Source: Anaerolineales bacterium (GTDB lineage: Bacteria > Chloroflexota > Anaerolineae > 4572-78 > J111). Taken from it: 13,174 nt of DNA. The stretch is taken from NCBI GenBank assembly GCA_012032575.1, contig JAAUSP010000172.1, forward strand, positions 1 to 13,174. The letters run 5' to 3'. The first letter of the stretch is position 1. The number at the start of each line of letters is the position of its first letter. The notes beneath the pieces were generated by a model. It did no database searches. It was not told the origin of the DNA and worked only from the letters and a program-made list of their open reading frames with translations. A program made the position numbers and the translations under genes. Of the stretch, positions 1 through 8,057 are shown piece after piece.

Positions 1-1
1 G

Positions 2-735
2 ATTGGGCTGGCAGCCGGTCATTATTACCGCCGCCGCCCCCCGATTTTTGTGCCGCCGTCTTTTCTGGCCGATGCCCGGTGGCATATTTTGCCGTCCGCG
101 GCCACCACGACCTTCCGCAATGTTTACACCCCAGAGGGCCGGCAGCAAACGGTTGGACCGATTGCCCGTTCCATCGGCCCGGCCGATATTCCCCCTGACT
201 GCCGAAATATTTCGCTGGTTCACCTTTGCCCGTTGGCTCAGGATGTGGAAGCCGGGGTGACTCGCTTGTTTGAAAACTCGCTGCTGGTCACAACGCCGCA
301 GGGCTGGCTGCGGCAGTGGGACGCCGCGGGGATTGTCTCACTGGGCGATTGGCAGGGCGCGGCAGAAATTTTGCCCAAAGTCCAGGCCACGGTTATCAGC
401 ATCGAAGATATTGAAGGCAATTGGGCCATCGCCGAGAAATGGGCCGGCCAAACCTCGATTCTGATTGTGACCCAGGATAAGGAAGGCTGCACTGTTTTTT
501 ATCAGGGTGAGCGTTTGGCCGTGCCCCCCCGCCCCGCCACTCCCACCGACCCCACCGGCGCCGCGATGTTTTTGCCGCCGCTTTTTTCATCCGCTACCAC
601 GAAACAGATGACCTGTGGCATTCGGCCTATTTTGCCAACGTTTTTGCCTCGATGACTATCGAGCGTTCCGGACCCGAAGGCGTCCCTTCGCGGGCTGAGG
701 TTGAGGCCTACATTGCCCAACACCCGGCTGAATAA
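2..735 (+). pseudogene. PfkB-family sugar kinase, 5' truncated by window edge, frameshifted
   Basis: This is the C-terminal two thirds of a ribokinase/PfkB-type carbohydrate kinase, which transfers ATP phosphate to a sugar or related hydroxyl; the substrate cannot be told. Frame 2 is open from the window edge to 655. It carries a PfkB-like core (SAATTTFRNVYTPEGR near 93-140) and then the run PPRPATPTDPTGA just before the catalytic motif. At 560-568 the sequence reads gcc gcg atg. Adding one G gives gcc ggc gat, restoring the family GAGD motif with its catalytic Asp. Frame 1 then reads on as VFAAAFFIRYHETDDLW and about 40 further residues to a TAA at 733-735. Both halves are coding-like and in register, so one missing base explains everything. 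It is either a real recent inactivation or a sequencing error; I lean to error because a second one-base deletion occurs near 5811. The true start lies outside the window. Confidence 0.85.
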
Positions 736-762
736 ATTTAATCGCTTTGTTTCCGCTCTGTT

Positions 763-791
763 TTGTTTGTCATCCTGGCCTATGTTACAAT
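763..791 (+). promoter_or_regulatory. Promoter of parAB (extended -10)
   Basis: TTGTTT (763-768), a 17-nt spacer, then TACAAT (786-791) preceded by TG at 783-784, giving an extended -10. Transcription would start near 798, leaving a leader of under 30 nt to the parA ATG. No clear Shine-Dalgarno is visible before that ATG. Sigma-70-like recognition is assumed. Confidence 0.6.
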
Positions 792-825
792 CAATCATCA
801 ACATTCAACCTGCAATTTTTAACCT

Positions 826-1620
826 ATGACTGACCGTGCGGCTTTTGTCTATACTATTGCCAATCAAAAAGGCGGGGTGGGTAAAACGACCACTACCGTC
901 AACCTGGCGGCATTTGTTGCGGCTCGCAAAGCGCGGGTGCTAATCATTGATGCCGACCCTCAATCCAATGCCACTTCCAGTTTGGGGGTCAGGCTGGCCG
1001 ATGAGTCGCCCTCGCTGTACGATGCGCTGGTAAACAAGGTTCCAGCCCAGGAGGTTGTTCAGCCGACCAGCCGTGAACGCCTGTCTATTTTGCCCGCTTC
1101 CCCTGACCTGGCCGCCGCCGAGGTGGAACTGGTGCAGCAATTGGCCCGTGAAACCTTGCTGCAAAAGATGCTGAAACCGGTGTTGGCGGATTACGATTTT
1201 ATTTTTATTGACACCCCGCCCAGCCTGGGCCTATTGACCGTCAATGCCTTGACCGCCTCAACCCAGGGGGTGATTATCCCGGTGCAGTGCGAGTATCTGC
1301 CGTTGGAGGGCCTGGGCCAACTGGTCCATACGATTAACCTGGTGCGGGACAATCTCAACCCGCAGTTGCAGGTCGCCGGGGTAGTCATGACCATGTTCGA
1401 CAGCCGGACCAACCTGGCTATGGATGTGGTCAACGAAGTGCGCCAGCATTTCCCGCAGCAAATCTTCAAAACCATCATCCCCCGTAATGTCCGTTTGAGC
1501 GAAGCGCCCAGTTACGGCGAGGATATTCTGGCCTACGCGCCTGACTCGGCTGGCTGCAAGGCGTATCAGGCGTTGACGGAAGAATTTTTGGGCCGGGTAC
1601 GGAAACAGGTAGCAAAGTAG
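826..1620 (+). CDS. parA: Chromosome-partitioning ATPase ParA (Soj family)
   Basis: ParA ATPase of 264 aa, normal for chromosomal Soj proteins. It cycles between an ATP-bound, nucleoid-associated dimer and free monomer, moving ParB-parS complexes. The deviant Walker A motif KGGVGKTTTT lies at about residues 15-24, with the signature lysine of the MinD/ParA class. IIDADPQSNATSSLG (about 44-58) is the Walker A' region and FIFIDTPPSLGLLTVNA (about 127-143) is Walker B/switch II. Near the C-terminus, RNVRLSEAPSYG is the usual Soj stretch. The start at 826 sits just downstream of a good promoter and gives the standard N-terminus. parB follows after about 85 nt, so the two are probably cotranscribed. 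The last residues (KQVAK) and the TAG stop are encoded inside a 7/15-nt repeat array, suggesting that the repeat arrived at or eroded the gene's 3' end. Confidence 0.97.
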   Translation: MTDRAAFVYTIANQKGGVGKTTTTVNLAAFVAARKARVLIIDADPQSNATSSLGVRLADESPSLYDALVNKVPAQEVVQPTSRERLSILPASPDLAAAEVELVQQLARETLLQKMLKPVLADYDFIFIDTPPSLGLLTVNALTASTQGVIIPVQCEYLPLEGLGQLVHTINLVRDNLNPQLQVAGVVMTMFDSRTNLAMDVVNEVRQHFPQQIFKTIIPRNVRLSEAPSYGEDILAYAPDSAGCKAYQALTEEFLGRVRKQVAK

Positions 1621-1683
1621 CAGGTAGCAAAGTAGCAGGTAGCAGGTAGCAGAATAACTTTTACATGCTACCCTGTTCCCCTG
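1606..1683 (+). repeat. Heptamer-period repeat with partial hairpin (parA-parB gap)
   Basis: Two exact 15-nt units caggtagcaaagtag (1606-1620, 1621-1635) are followed by two 7-nt units caggtag (1636-1649). The partly complementary stretch gctaccctgttcccctg (1667-1683) forms the opposite arm of an imperfect hairpin. The array begins inside parA and contains its stop codon. It is one of four such elements in the window. It would be transcribed in the parAB mRNA. Confidence 0.75.
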
Positions 1684-1704
1684 TGACTGTTGAGGAAGAT
1701 GCCT

Positions 1705-2589
1705 ATGATGACCAAAAAACGAGGGTTGGGCAAAGGATTGGAAGCGCTGATTCCAACGACGACGACCAGACCGCCCAGTTCGGAAGTGCAAGCCGGGGCC
1801 ATTGAAATTCCCGTGGAGCACATCTCACCCAATCCCCACCAGCCCCGGCAGACCATGAACCCGGAGAAGCTGCAAGAATTGGCCGCTTCGATTGCCGCGC
1901 ACGGGCTGATCCAGCCGTTGGTGGTCACACGGGTGGGGGCAGGCTATCAACTCATCGCCGGGGAGCGGCGCTGGCGGGCCAGCCAATTGGCCGGCTTGAC
2001 CACCGTGCCGGTGATTGTCAAAGAAACCACGCCCCAACAGATGCTTGAATTGGCCCTGGTGGAAAATATTCAGCGGGCCGATCTGAACCCGCTGGAAGAA
2101 GCCGAGGCTTATGCTCAATTGATGGAGGAATTTGGCTTAACCCAGGAGGCCGTGGCCGAACGGGTCGGCAAAAGCCGTACCGCCGTCGCCAACATTGTCC
2201 GGCTGTTGAATTTGCCGGAAGAGGCCAGAAGCGCCCTGGCCTCCGGGGAAATTTCGGAAGGGCATGCCCGCGCTCTGCTCAGCCTCAAGAAGGGGCGTGA
2301 CCAGTTGAGTTTGCTGACCACTGTCATCAATCGCGGCCTCAACGTCCGTCAGACCGAGGCCCTGGCCCGCCAGCTTCTGCTTGGCGAGGATGCTGAAGCC
2401 AAGCCCAAACGTCCCCCCCTGACCCCCCACGATAAAACCATGCTGGCCAAATTTGAGTCAAAACTCGGCACCCGGATTGAACTCAATCGTTCGGAAGACC
2501 AATCGGGCCGGTTGGTGATCCATTTTTATTCTCAGGAAGAACTCCAGGCTATTTTCGATGCCATTCTGGGCAAAGACGAGCAGTTGTAG
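1705..2589 (+). CDS. parB: ParB/Spo0J chromosome-partitioning CTPase
   Basis: ParB binds parS sites, uses CTP to slide along DNA, and recruits SMC and ParA. From ATG 1705 it is 294 aa, a normal length. The start is chosen because GAGGA (1692-1696) lies 8 nt upstream; ATG 1708 is the next possibility, while ATG 1699 and TTG 1690 lie too close to or before that site. The N-terminal KKRGLGKGLEALIP is the ParA-interacting segment. GERRWRA (near residue 85) is the CTP-binding motif, and ENIQRADLNPLEEA the second conserved ParB box. A helix-turn-helix follows (LTQEAVAERVGKSRTAVANI). The C-terminal 60 or so residues are the dimerisation region. No full parS palindrome is present in the window. The gene ends 4 nt before the convergent stop of the next gene, with no room for a terminator between them. 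Confidence 0.97.
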   Translation: MMTKKRGLGKGLEALIPTTTTRPPSSEVQAGAIEIPVEHISPNPHQPRQTMNPEKLQELAASIAAHGLIQPLVVTRVGAGYQLIAGERRWRASQLAGLTTVPVIVKETTPQQMLELALVENIQRADLNPLEEAEAYAQLMEEFGLTQEAVAERVGKSRTAVANIVRLLNLPEEARSALASGEISEGHARALLSLKKGRDQLSLLTTVINRGLNVRQTEALARQLLLGEDAEAKPKRPPLTPHDKTMLAKFESKLGTRIELNRSEDQSGRLVIHFYSQEELQAIFDAILGKDEQL

Positions 2590-2593
2590 AGTT

Positions 2594-3652
2594 TCAAGCC
2601 CGCCCCAACTTCACCTCTTCTAAAGCCTCTAACCGATCCTGCAACAAACGCACTTCCTCATCCACCTCTGATGATAAGCGGCTGTAATCGGCCACGTGGT
2701 CGGTGGATTCGCCGGTGAGAAGCTGGGAATAGATGGTTCCCAGGGCGGACAGGGTGCTTTCGATCTGAATTTCGGCCCGCTTCATGGTGTTTTGCAACCG
2801 CTCCAGCGAGGCCAGTTGGTTGCGCCGGTTGGTCAGAGTCCGTTCCAGTTGGTTGCGTACATCGGTGTCAGTTTCCTGTTTCAGTTGAGTTTCCAGCTTG
2901 GCAATCGCCTGCGGCACCGTCTCCAAATCCTGGCGGATGAGGTTGTTTTGTTGAAAACCTTCAATCCGCTGGACCAGGTCTTCAATCGCCTCAACCCATT
3001 CGTGAACCTGAGCGGCCAACTCCTGTAAGCGGGTGCGGGCATTGGGGGTGGTGGTGGCTTTAATCAGGCCCTCAATTTGAGCCTGATAAGCCAGAGCCTT
3101 GTCCAGATGAGCGTGAATCACCGGATTCGTCTGCCCCTTGTTGATCAGCGGATATTCGACGGGCCGGGGCCGCATTTTTTCCTGGCGCTTTCGTGTGGCC
3201 GGTTCGGTCTGGGCGGCTGGCTCGTCTTGCTTTTGCTCCAGATCATCCTTCCGGTCTTGAACCAGTTGCTCTGCTCCAGTTTTTCCTCCGTCTAAAAGTA
3301 GGCCAAAAAAATGAAGCACCAGGGCTGCGCCCCAGCCCACAGCCGGAAACTGAAACCATAAATTGTTTGGCTCTGAAAATAAATTTATCAGTGCCAGCAT
3401 ACTTATAATAATCACATAAGACCCAAAATGTCCCAAAAACTTATGCCACTTTCCGCTCACATTTTTCATAGAGGCCAGCAAAATACCCCATAAGTGAAAA
3501 GCAATCGCCACCCCCCAACCGAGTGCAGGCCATTGGAACCAGAATTCACCTGAATCAGTGAATAGATTTATCATTGCCAGCGCACCAATGACAATAATAT
3601 ACGTGCCAAAGTGCTGTAAAAACCCACGCCATTTCGGGCTTAGATTTTCCAT
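2594..3652 (-). CDS. Membrane protein with duplicated 2TM domain and long coiled-coil tail
   Basis: Unnamed protein of 352 aa. ATG 3652 is preferred over an upstream TTG (3658) because gaagggg lies 6 nt before it; for the TTG that site would be adjacent. Residues 8-60 and 69-120 are near copies of one unit: KWRGFLQHFGTY against KWHKFLGHFGSY, INLFTDS against INLFSEP, WFQWPALGWG against WFQFPAVGWG. Each unit has two hydrophobic helices and resembles the short 2TM domain seen in many bacterial membrane proteins and kinases. So four membrane segments are expected, then a charged linker and about 190 residues rich in E, Q, L and R that should form long helices or coiled coil on one face of the membrane. 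No catalytic motif is visible. The membrane half is AT-richer than the tail. A role as membrane scaffold is only a guess. Confidence 0.85.
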   Translation of the reverse strand: MENLSPKWRGFLQHFGTYIIVIGALAMINLFTDSGEFWFQWPALGWGVAIAFHLWGILLASMKNVSGKWHKFLGHFGSYVIIISMLALINLFSEPNNLWFQFPAVGWGAALVLHFFGLLLDGGKTGAEQLVQDRKDDLEQKQDEPAAQTEPATRKRQEKMRPRPVEYPLINKGQTNPVIHAHLDKALAYQAQIEGLIKATTTPNARTRLQELAAQVHEWVEAIEDLVQRIEGFQQNNLIRQDLETVPQAIAKLETQLKQETDTDVRNQLERTLTNRRNQLASLERLQNTMKRAEIQIESTLSALGTIYSQLLTGESTDHVADYSRLSSEVDEEVRLLQDRLEALEEVKLGRA

Positions 3653-3702
3653 AAACAACCCCTTCTATGGTGACTGACTAACTTAACCTTGTAACTCAAA
3701 TT

Positions 3703-3772
3703 AACCGCGGAGAGCGCAGAGTCCGCCGAGGAATTAAAAAAACTCGGCGTTTTCGGCGTCCTCAGCGGTGAA
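3703..3772. repeat. 9-nt-period inverted repeat
   Basis: The left arm (3703-3730) reads as 9-nt steps cgcggagag, cgcagagtc, cgccgagga. The right arm (3742-3772) read on the minus strand gives ccgctgagg, acgccgaaa, acgccgagt, so the two arms pair imperfectly around an A-rich loop. A perfect 10-bp direct repeat caaccccttc (3656-3665 and 3794-3803) brackets the element and may be a target-site duplication. The hairpin falls in the predicted leader of the minus-strand gene ending at 2594. Confidence 0.7.
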
Positions 3773-3819
3773 ATATAAAATCTGGCAGTCAATCAACCCC
3801 TTCAAAAACAGATAATGGT

Positions 3820-3848
3820 ATTATAGGGGTGGCTCTATTTTTTGGGAA
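3820..3848 (-). promoter_or_regulatory. Candidate promoter for the 2TM/coiled-coil gene
   Basis: Read on the minus strand: TTCCCA (3848-3843), a 17-nt spacer, TATAAT (3825-3820). Transcription would begin near 3813, giving a leader of about 160 nt that includes the 9-nt-period hairpin. The -10 is perfect and the -35 matches at four of six positions. Confidence 0.45.
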
Positions 3849-3870
3849 TTGGTGAGAATGAAGAGGGGCA

Positions 3871-4018
3871 GTGAGCAGTAAACCGCATCCTGAGTAGCGC
3901 GTATCGAAGGATGCAGGTTGGCGACGACTGTTTGACAGAGCAGCGCCCTTCGATACGGTTCGCTTCGCTCACCTACTCAGGATGCTTAACTTAACGGTAT
4001 TGTCTGACTACTGCTCAC
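3871..4018. repeat. Composite nested inverted-repeat element
   Basis: Three perfect arm pairs are nested: gtgagcagta (3871-3880) with tactgctcac (4009-4018), gcatcctgagtag (3885-3897) with ctactcaggatgc (3973-3985), and gtatcgaagg (3901-3910) with ccttcgatac (3947-3956). It contains no ORF of note and resembles a non-autonomous (MITE-like) element. Its right end supplies the TGA stop (4017-4015) of the DUF3307 gene. In the minus direction the hairpin could help end transcription, but no T tract follows it. Confidence 0.8.
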
Positions 4019-4779
4019 GAGGATAAAAAAATCAGCGGCATGGGGATGTTGTAAAGTATCAACCCTACGATGATGGCCGTAGCAAAACTGGTAATCACTT
4101 TGGTAATCATCGTGGTCCGATTGGTGCTGGCCTGGCCCTGGTAGATCATGAGGGCCAGCCGGGGCAAAAAGACCAGCGGTGTAAACAGGCCGTACCCCAG
4201 CAGCAGTAAAAGGGTAGCGATGGTACGCTCGGACCCGCCGATAAGCCGGTCCAGCGTGTTGATAGCCACCGTGTGCTTGATTTCGGTGCCCTGGGTGGCC
4301 AGAACGGCCACCGAAACCTCGGCTTCTAAAACCGGGGCCACCCCAATCACCGTAGCCAGGCCGATCAGATAAGCCATCATGCGGTATTGGTTGAGGGCGG
4401 TCGGGGTCCATAAAGATTGCAAGTCGGCGGGAGTCCAGCCGGTAGCGGCCCAGGCAATCAGAACTATCAGAATGAGGTGGGCAAGCTGGTCCAGGATGAG
4501 TAATAACAGCCCTTTACCCTTACTGTTATCGGTAAAAACAAAGGTGCGAAACTGGTCAATAAACAGATGGCCCAGAAACAACACAATCATCCAGACCCAC
4601 CAGGTGGGCAATACGTTCCAGGCCAAAATGGCGGTGATAAAGGTAACGACGCCGACATGCACTATCAGGCCCGGCCAGCCTTTGCGTTTGGCTAAAACCA
4701 GCCAGTAGGGTTGTAAAACGAAATCGCCGATCATGTGGCCCAACATGAGGCGTAAGAAAAAGGAGAGGGCCAGGTCCAT
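4015..4779 (-). CDS. DUF3307 family integral membrane protein
   Basis: Membrane protein of 254 aa whose first 125 residues match the DUF3307 family of unknown function. Its hallmarks are two polar motifs within membrane helices: GHMIGDFVLQPYW near residue 14 and GHLFIDQFR near residue 69, each with a His and Asp about four residues apart. At least six hydrophobic segments are visible, including LLLLILDQLAHLILIVLIAW and two C-terminal ones. ATG 4779 follows the histidine kinase stop by 5 nt, so the two genes are very probably cotranscribed and translationally coupled; the nearest purine-rich run (aagga, about 4796-4792) is rather distant. The stop codon comes from the terminal repeat of the element at 3871-4018, so the last few residues (FLSS) may not be ancestral. 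The biochemical role is unknown. Confidence 0.85.
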   Translation of the reverse strand: MDLALSFFLRLMLGHMIGDFVLQPYWLVLAKRKGWPGLIVHVGVVTFITAILAWNVLPTWWVWMIVLFLGHLFIDQFRTFVFTDNSKGKGLLLLILDQLAHLILIVLIAWAATGWTPADLQSLWTPTALNQYRMMAYLIGLATVIGVAPVLEAEVSVAVLATQGTEIKHTVAINTLDRLIGGSERTIATLLLLLGYGLFTPLVFLPRLALMIYQGQASTNRTTMITKVITSFATAIIVGLILYNIPMPLIFLSS

Positions 4780-4784
4780 GGTGC

Positions 4785-6061
4785 TTACATTTCCTTCGAG
4801 TAGCTCAAGAGATTTTCCCGGATTGGTAAACTCAGGATCACTTCGGTGCCCTGGCCTACCTCGGAATGGATGGTAAAGACGCCGTTGATGGCGCTGGTAC
4901 GTTCCTGCATATTAATCATGCCCAGACTGCCGCGCTCTTCATAATGCGCTTTGACCTTATGGACATCAAAGCCTTTCCCGTTATCTTTAATCAACACGGT
5001 CAAGGTATCCTGGCTTTCATTGGGTTGGAGAACCAAATCAATCTCCGACGCCTGGGCATATTTTTTGGCGTTGTTGACGGCTTCCTGAATGACCGCAAAA
5101 ATAGCGACCTCGGCTTTGGGCGACAGCCGCTCAAACTCACGCTTGACGGTTAAAACGACGTTGAGTTTATCGGTTTCGGCCAGCCGCTCGGCGTAAACCT
5201 CCAGCGCGGGGATAAGGCCCTGGGTTTCCAGGATAACCGGGCGCAAATCGAACAGCAGGGTGCGGAGCTGCTTCAGCGCCTTTTCCGAGACGCCCAGATT
5301 CAAATCAATTTCGCCCAGCGCATGCTCCGGGGCGCGTTTGATCAGTTCTTTGGTAAAGCTCAGGCTCATAATAATCGAAGCCAACAACTGGGTTGGCCCG
5401 TCGTGCAAATCGCGGGCCAGACGCTTGCGGATCTCATCTTCGACCACCACCAGGCGGTCCCGCTCCTCTTTGAGGCTTTCATACAAGCGGGCATTTTCAA
5501 TGGCGATGGCGGCCTGGTTGGCAAAGGTGGTTAACAACTTCTGATCCAAATTGCCAAAGTAATGATCGGGCTTGGTGTGCAGTACCTGCAAAACGCCGAT
5601 AAGTTTGTTGCGCGAGATCATCGGCACACACAGCAGCGAGGTCAGCTTGAAGTCGAACGTATCGGCAATACTCTGGTAGTAGCGGTTATCCTTGTTCACA
5701 TCGTCCACAATCAAGGGCTTGCGGTGGGTAGCCACCCAGCCGGCAATGCCTCTGTCGCGGGCCATGCGCACCCCTTTGAGATTCTCCCCGCCGCCGCCTT
5801 CAATCACGGCAAAACCAGCTCATCGGTCAGCTCGTCGAGCAAAATCAGCGAGCCGGCCGAGGCGTTCATCACATCTACGGCTGCCGCCAGAATTTTATGC
5901 AGCAGCGGATCCAAATTTAGCTCAGAAGTCAGCGAGCCGGCTACCTCATGTACCACGTGCAAAACCGCAATCCGGTGCTGCGCTTCCTGAAAATTGAGTT
6001 CCAGGTTTTTTATTTTTTCTTGAAGGGCGGCTATTTCCAATGTGTCGGTCGTTGTGCTCAA
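4785..6061 (-). pseudogene. GAF-domain sensor histidine kinase (HisKA_3/HATPase_c), one-base frameshift
   Basis: NarL/LiaS-type sensor kinase, 425 aa after correction. A short helix (1-30) leads to a GAF domain (about 35-195), which usually binds a small ligand or heme. The H box RKRLARDLHDGPTQLLA has phospho-acceptor His220, and the ATPase domain shows QEAVNNAKKYA (N box, 326-336), DNGKGF (360-365) and GSLGMINMQER (378-388). There is no membrane segment. Translation starts at TTG 6061: agggtga lies just upstream and an in-frame TAG excludes an earlier start. At plus 5811-5814 the coding strand has four T's where five would give LVFAVIEGGGG; as written, frame one stops at a TGA (5806-5804) and the rest continues in another frame. 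A homopolymer error is the simplest explanation. No response regulator lies nearby, so the partner is unknown. Confidence 0.9.
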
Positions 6062-6116
6062 GCGTTCACCCTGCCTGCTTTTTAGACTTCTATCCTAGCT
6101 TAATCCAAAAAAAGGG

Positions 6117-7805
6117 CTAATTACTGAGCAATTTTTGCAGCAGAGGCAATTCTCGCTCGGCGGCTTCGCGGCCCAGGCGGATAAATTCCTGGGTCTTGTC
6201 GTAATCCATCGAAGTCAACAACTCGACGCGCGGCCGGATTAAAACATCCACCGGACTCATCCGGGTTTTGACAATTTCGCGCTCCATAATCGCCATCATG
6301 CTGGTCAGCACTCCAAAGAAGTTGGGTTTGAGCGGCTGGCGCGATTTGAGGCGTCCCCTGGCCCGTTCTTCTTCAATCGAAGGAATCACGCTGGAGGCGA
6401 TAATAATATTGGCTCCTTTTTCGGCCAGAATACTGGCCGGGACCGGGTTGACCGCCCCGCCATCAATCAGGTAATGACCCTCAAGCTGGTAGGGCGAAAA
6501 TATACCGATCATGCCAATACTGGCCCTGACGGCTTCGGCCAGCGGACCTTTTTCAAAAACAATCTCTTCACCCGACATCACATCGGCGGCGACCACGTAA
6601 AAGGGAATTTTGGTATCGGCAAAGGTGACGTGGTTGAACTGTTTGTCTAAATATTTGAGGGTGGCGTTGCCTTTGATCAGGCCGTTCCAGGGTAAATTGA
6701 TACGCGGGTCCCACAGCCCGCTTTTGAGGTCAATCAATTTGACCAGGTTCTTGGCAAAGCGGGCAATTTCATCGGTGGTTTTGCCGGCGGCGTACAACCC
6801 GCCAAAAAGAGAGCCAGCGCTGGTGCCGGCAATCATATCAATTGGAATATTGGCCTTTTCCAGGGTTTGGATGACCCCAATATGGGCAATACCTCTGGCT
6901 CCCCCGCTGGATAAGGCCAGCCCGATCACCTGCTGGGCGATTTTGCGGGCGGTTCGACCCAGTTGGGCCTCGCTGTTATCACAGGTGAAGATCGGCCCTT
7001 TGGATAGTTCTTTCATCCAGTCGGCTGCCGGGGTAGCGAGCAGCGCCGTCGCCCGGACCAGTTGCAGGGCTTTGGCGGCGACTTCATTATATTCGGTCGG
7101 CAGGGCGACCAGCACCCAATCATAACCATCCACCAAAATGCTCAGCGTTTCCACCAGGGTTGCGCTGGAGAGATTGTCCATCGCTTCCAGGACCACCAGA
7201 CTTTCGCTTTGAGCGCCCGCGCTGATTTCCTGGGTCAATTTGGTCCCGGTGGCATCAAATAACACCACCCGCTGGCGGGTCAATTGATGGAGCTGCTGGG
7301 CCAGGTGCCAGGCTTTGGGGCCAAACACAGCCGTCAGGGTATAGCCGGGCCGTTTCTCTACCTCCATCACCGCATCGCTGAGGCGGCGGCTCAATTCGCG
7401 GGTCAACTGCAAGGCAATTTCGGGGTGGTCGGCCAGCAGTTCGTCCATATCCGCTTTGCGTAAAACCCACAAATCGGCGTCAATCACCACCGTCACGGTG
7501 GCCGAGCGGCGCTGGTTGAGCAGCAGAGCCATCTCGCCAAAAAAGTTGCCCGGCCCCAAATAATTGACAATCTTTTCCTGCTGGCCCGCCCCCGTATTGA
7601 TGGAAACCTTCACCTGGCCTGACTCGATCAGATACATCGAGTCGCCCAGGCTGTCTTCGACAAAGACAACTTCGCCGTTTTCAAAATGGACTTTTTGCAG
7701 TTTAGCCGAGACCGCCGCCAGCGTTTCACGGGAGCAGGATTTGAAAAACGGGATACGCAGCAGGCTGTCTTCGATGAGATGGTGTTTGGAATTTATTTCA
7801 ACCAT
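6117..7805 (-). CDS. cNMP-binding domain/patatin-like phospholipase (NTE family)
   Basis: 562 aa. The N-terminal 145 residues form a cyclic-nucleotide-binding domain, with phosphate-binding cassette FFGEMALLLNQRRSATV at about residues 88-104. A middle region of about 130 residues (about 155-285) I cannot assign. The patatin domain begins at IGLALSSGGARGIAHIG (about 304-320, oxyanion glycine loop); the nucleophile elbow GTSAG has Ser329, and the dyad partner is Asp448 in LIDGGAVNPVPA. The pair hydrolyses acyl esters of phospholipids or lysophospholipids; this layout matches bacterial neuropathy-target-esterase relatives, where the cNMP domain may tune activity. ATG 7805 is chosen: an upstream in-frame TTG (7844) overlaps the -10 box and would precede transcription. 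No strong ribosome site is visible. The histidine kinase follows after 55 nt on the same strand. Confidence 0.95.
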   Translation of the reverse strand: MVEINSKHHLIEDSLLRIPFFKSCSRETLAAVSAKLQKVHFENGEVVFVEDSLGDSMYLIESGQVKVSINTGAGQQEKIVNYLGPGNFFGEMALLLNQRRSATVTVVIDADLWVLRKADMDELLADHPEIALQLTRELSRRLSDAVMEVEKRPGYTLTAVFGPKAWHLAQQLHQLTRQRVVLFDATGTKLTQEISAGAQSESLVVLEAMDNLSSATLVETLSILVDGYDWVLVALPTEYNEVAAKALQLVRATALLATPAADWMKELSKGPIFTCDNSEAQLGRTARKIAQQVIGLALSSGGARGIAHIGVIQTLEKANIPIDMIAGTSAGSLFGGLYAAGKTTDEIARFAKNLVKLIDLKSGLWDPRINLPWNGLIKGNATLKYLDKQFNHVTFADTKIPFYVVAADVMSGEEIVFEKGPLAEAVRASIGMIGIFSPYQLEGHYLIDGGAVNPVPASILAEKGANIIIASSVIPSIEEERARGRLKSRQPLKPNFFGVLTSMMAIMEREIVKTRMSPVDVLIRPRVELLTSMDYDKTQEFIRLGREAAERELPLLQKLLSN

Positions 7806-7843
7806 TGTTAATGGCCCATGATTATTTAACCGGAATTTTAACA

Positions 7844-7873
7844 ATTATACCATATTTTTTTTGCTTCAATCAA
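7844..7873 (-). promoter_or_regulatory. Promoter of the patatin operon (extended -10)
   Basis: On the minus strand: TTGATT (7873-7868), an 18-nt A-rich spacer, TATAAT (7849-7844) with TG one base before it. Transcription should start near 7837, about 32 nt before ATG 7805. This is the best -10 in the left half of the window. Confidence 0.65.
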
Positions 7874-7902
7874 TGGTACATGAGGATTAAGCACGACAGC
7901 CG

Positions 7903-7990
7903 GAGGTAGAGGATTGAAGATAGAGGATTGAAGATAGAAATCATCTATCTTTACTATCTACCATCTACCATCTTCTATCTTCTATCTCTT
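7903..7990. repeat. Heptamer-period hairpin between divergent promoters
   Basis: The left arm alternates gaggatt and gaagata (7908-7938). The right arm (7944-7990) has ctaccat twice and cttctat twice among other 7-nt steps. The arms are imperfectly complementary. The element sits exactly between the patatin promoter and the transpeptidase promoter and contains no ORF. Confidence 0.75.
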
Positions 7991-7994
7991 CTCG

Positions 7995-8023
7995 TTGGCA
8001 AATCCCCGGAAGTTTGTTATAAT
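7995..8023 (+). promoter_or_regulatory. Promoter of the TPR-L,D-transpeptidase gene (extended -10)
   Basis: TTGGCA (7995-8000), a 17-nt spacer, TATAAT (8018-8023) preceded by TG at 8015-8016. The predicted transcription start near 8030 rules out the in-frame TTG at 7995 and ATG at 8022 as start codons, because they lie in the -35 and -10 boxes. Confidence 0.7.
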
Positions 8024-8057
8024 GAGCAGACATAATCCTACGCCAGTGTCAAAGTTA

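Noticed and set aside
5804..5820. Programmed -1 frameshift in the histidine kinase
   Set aside because: The site G-GTT-TTG does not fit a good slippery heptamer and no stimulatory stem is evident; a homopolymer miscount is simpler.
7255..7470. Various long antisense or alternate-frame ORFs across 1-9700
   Set aside because: They lie wholly inside well-supported genes of GC-rich DNA, lack ribosome sites, and have no domain character.
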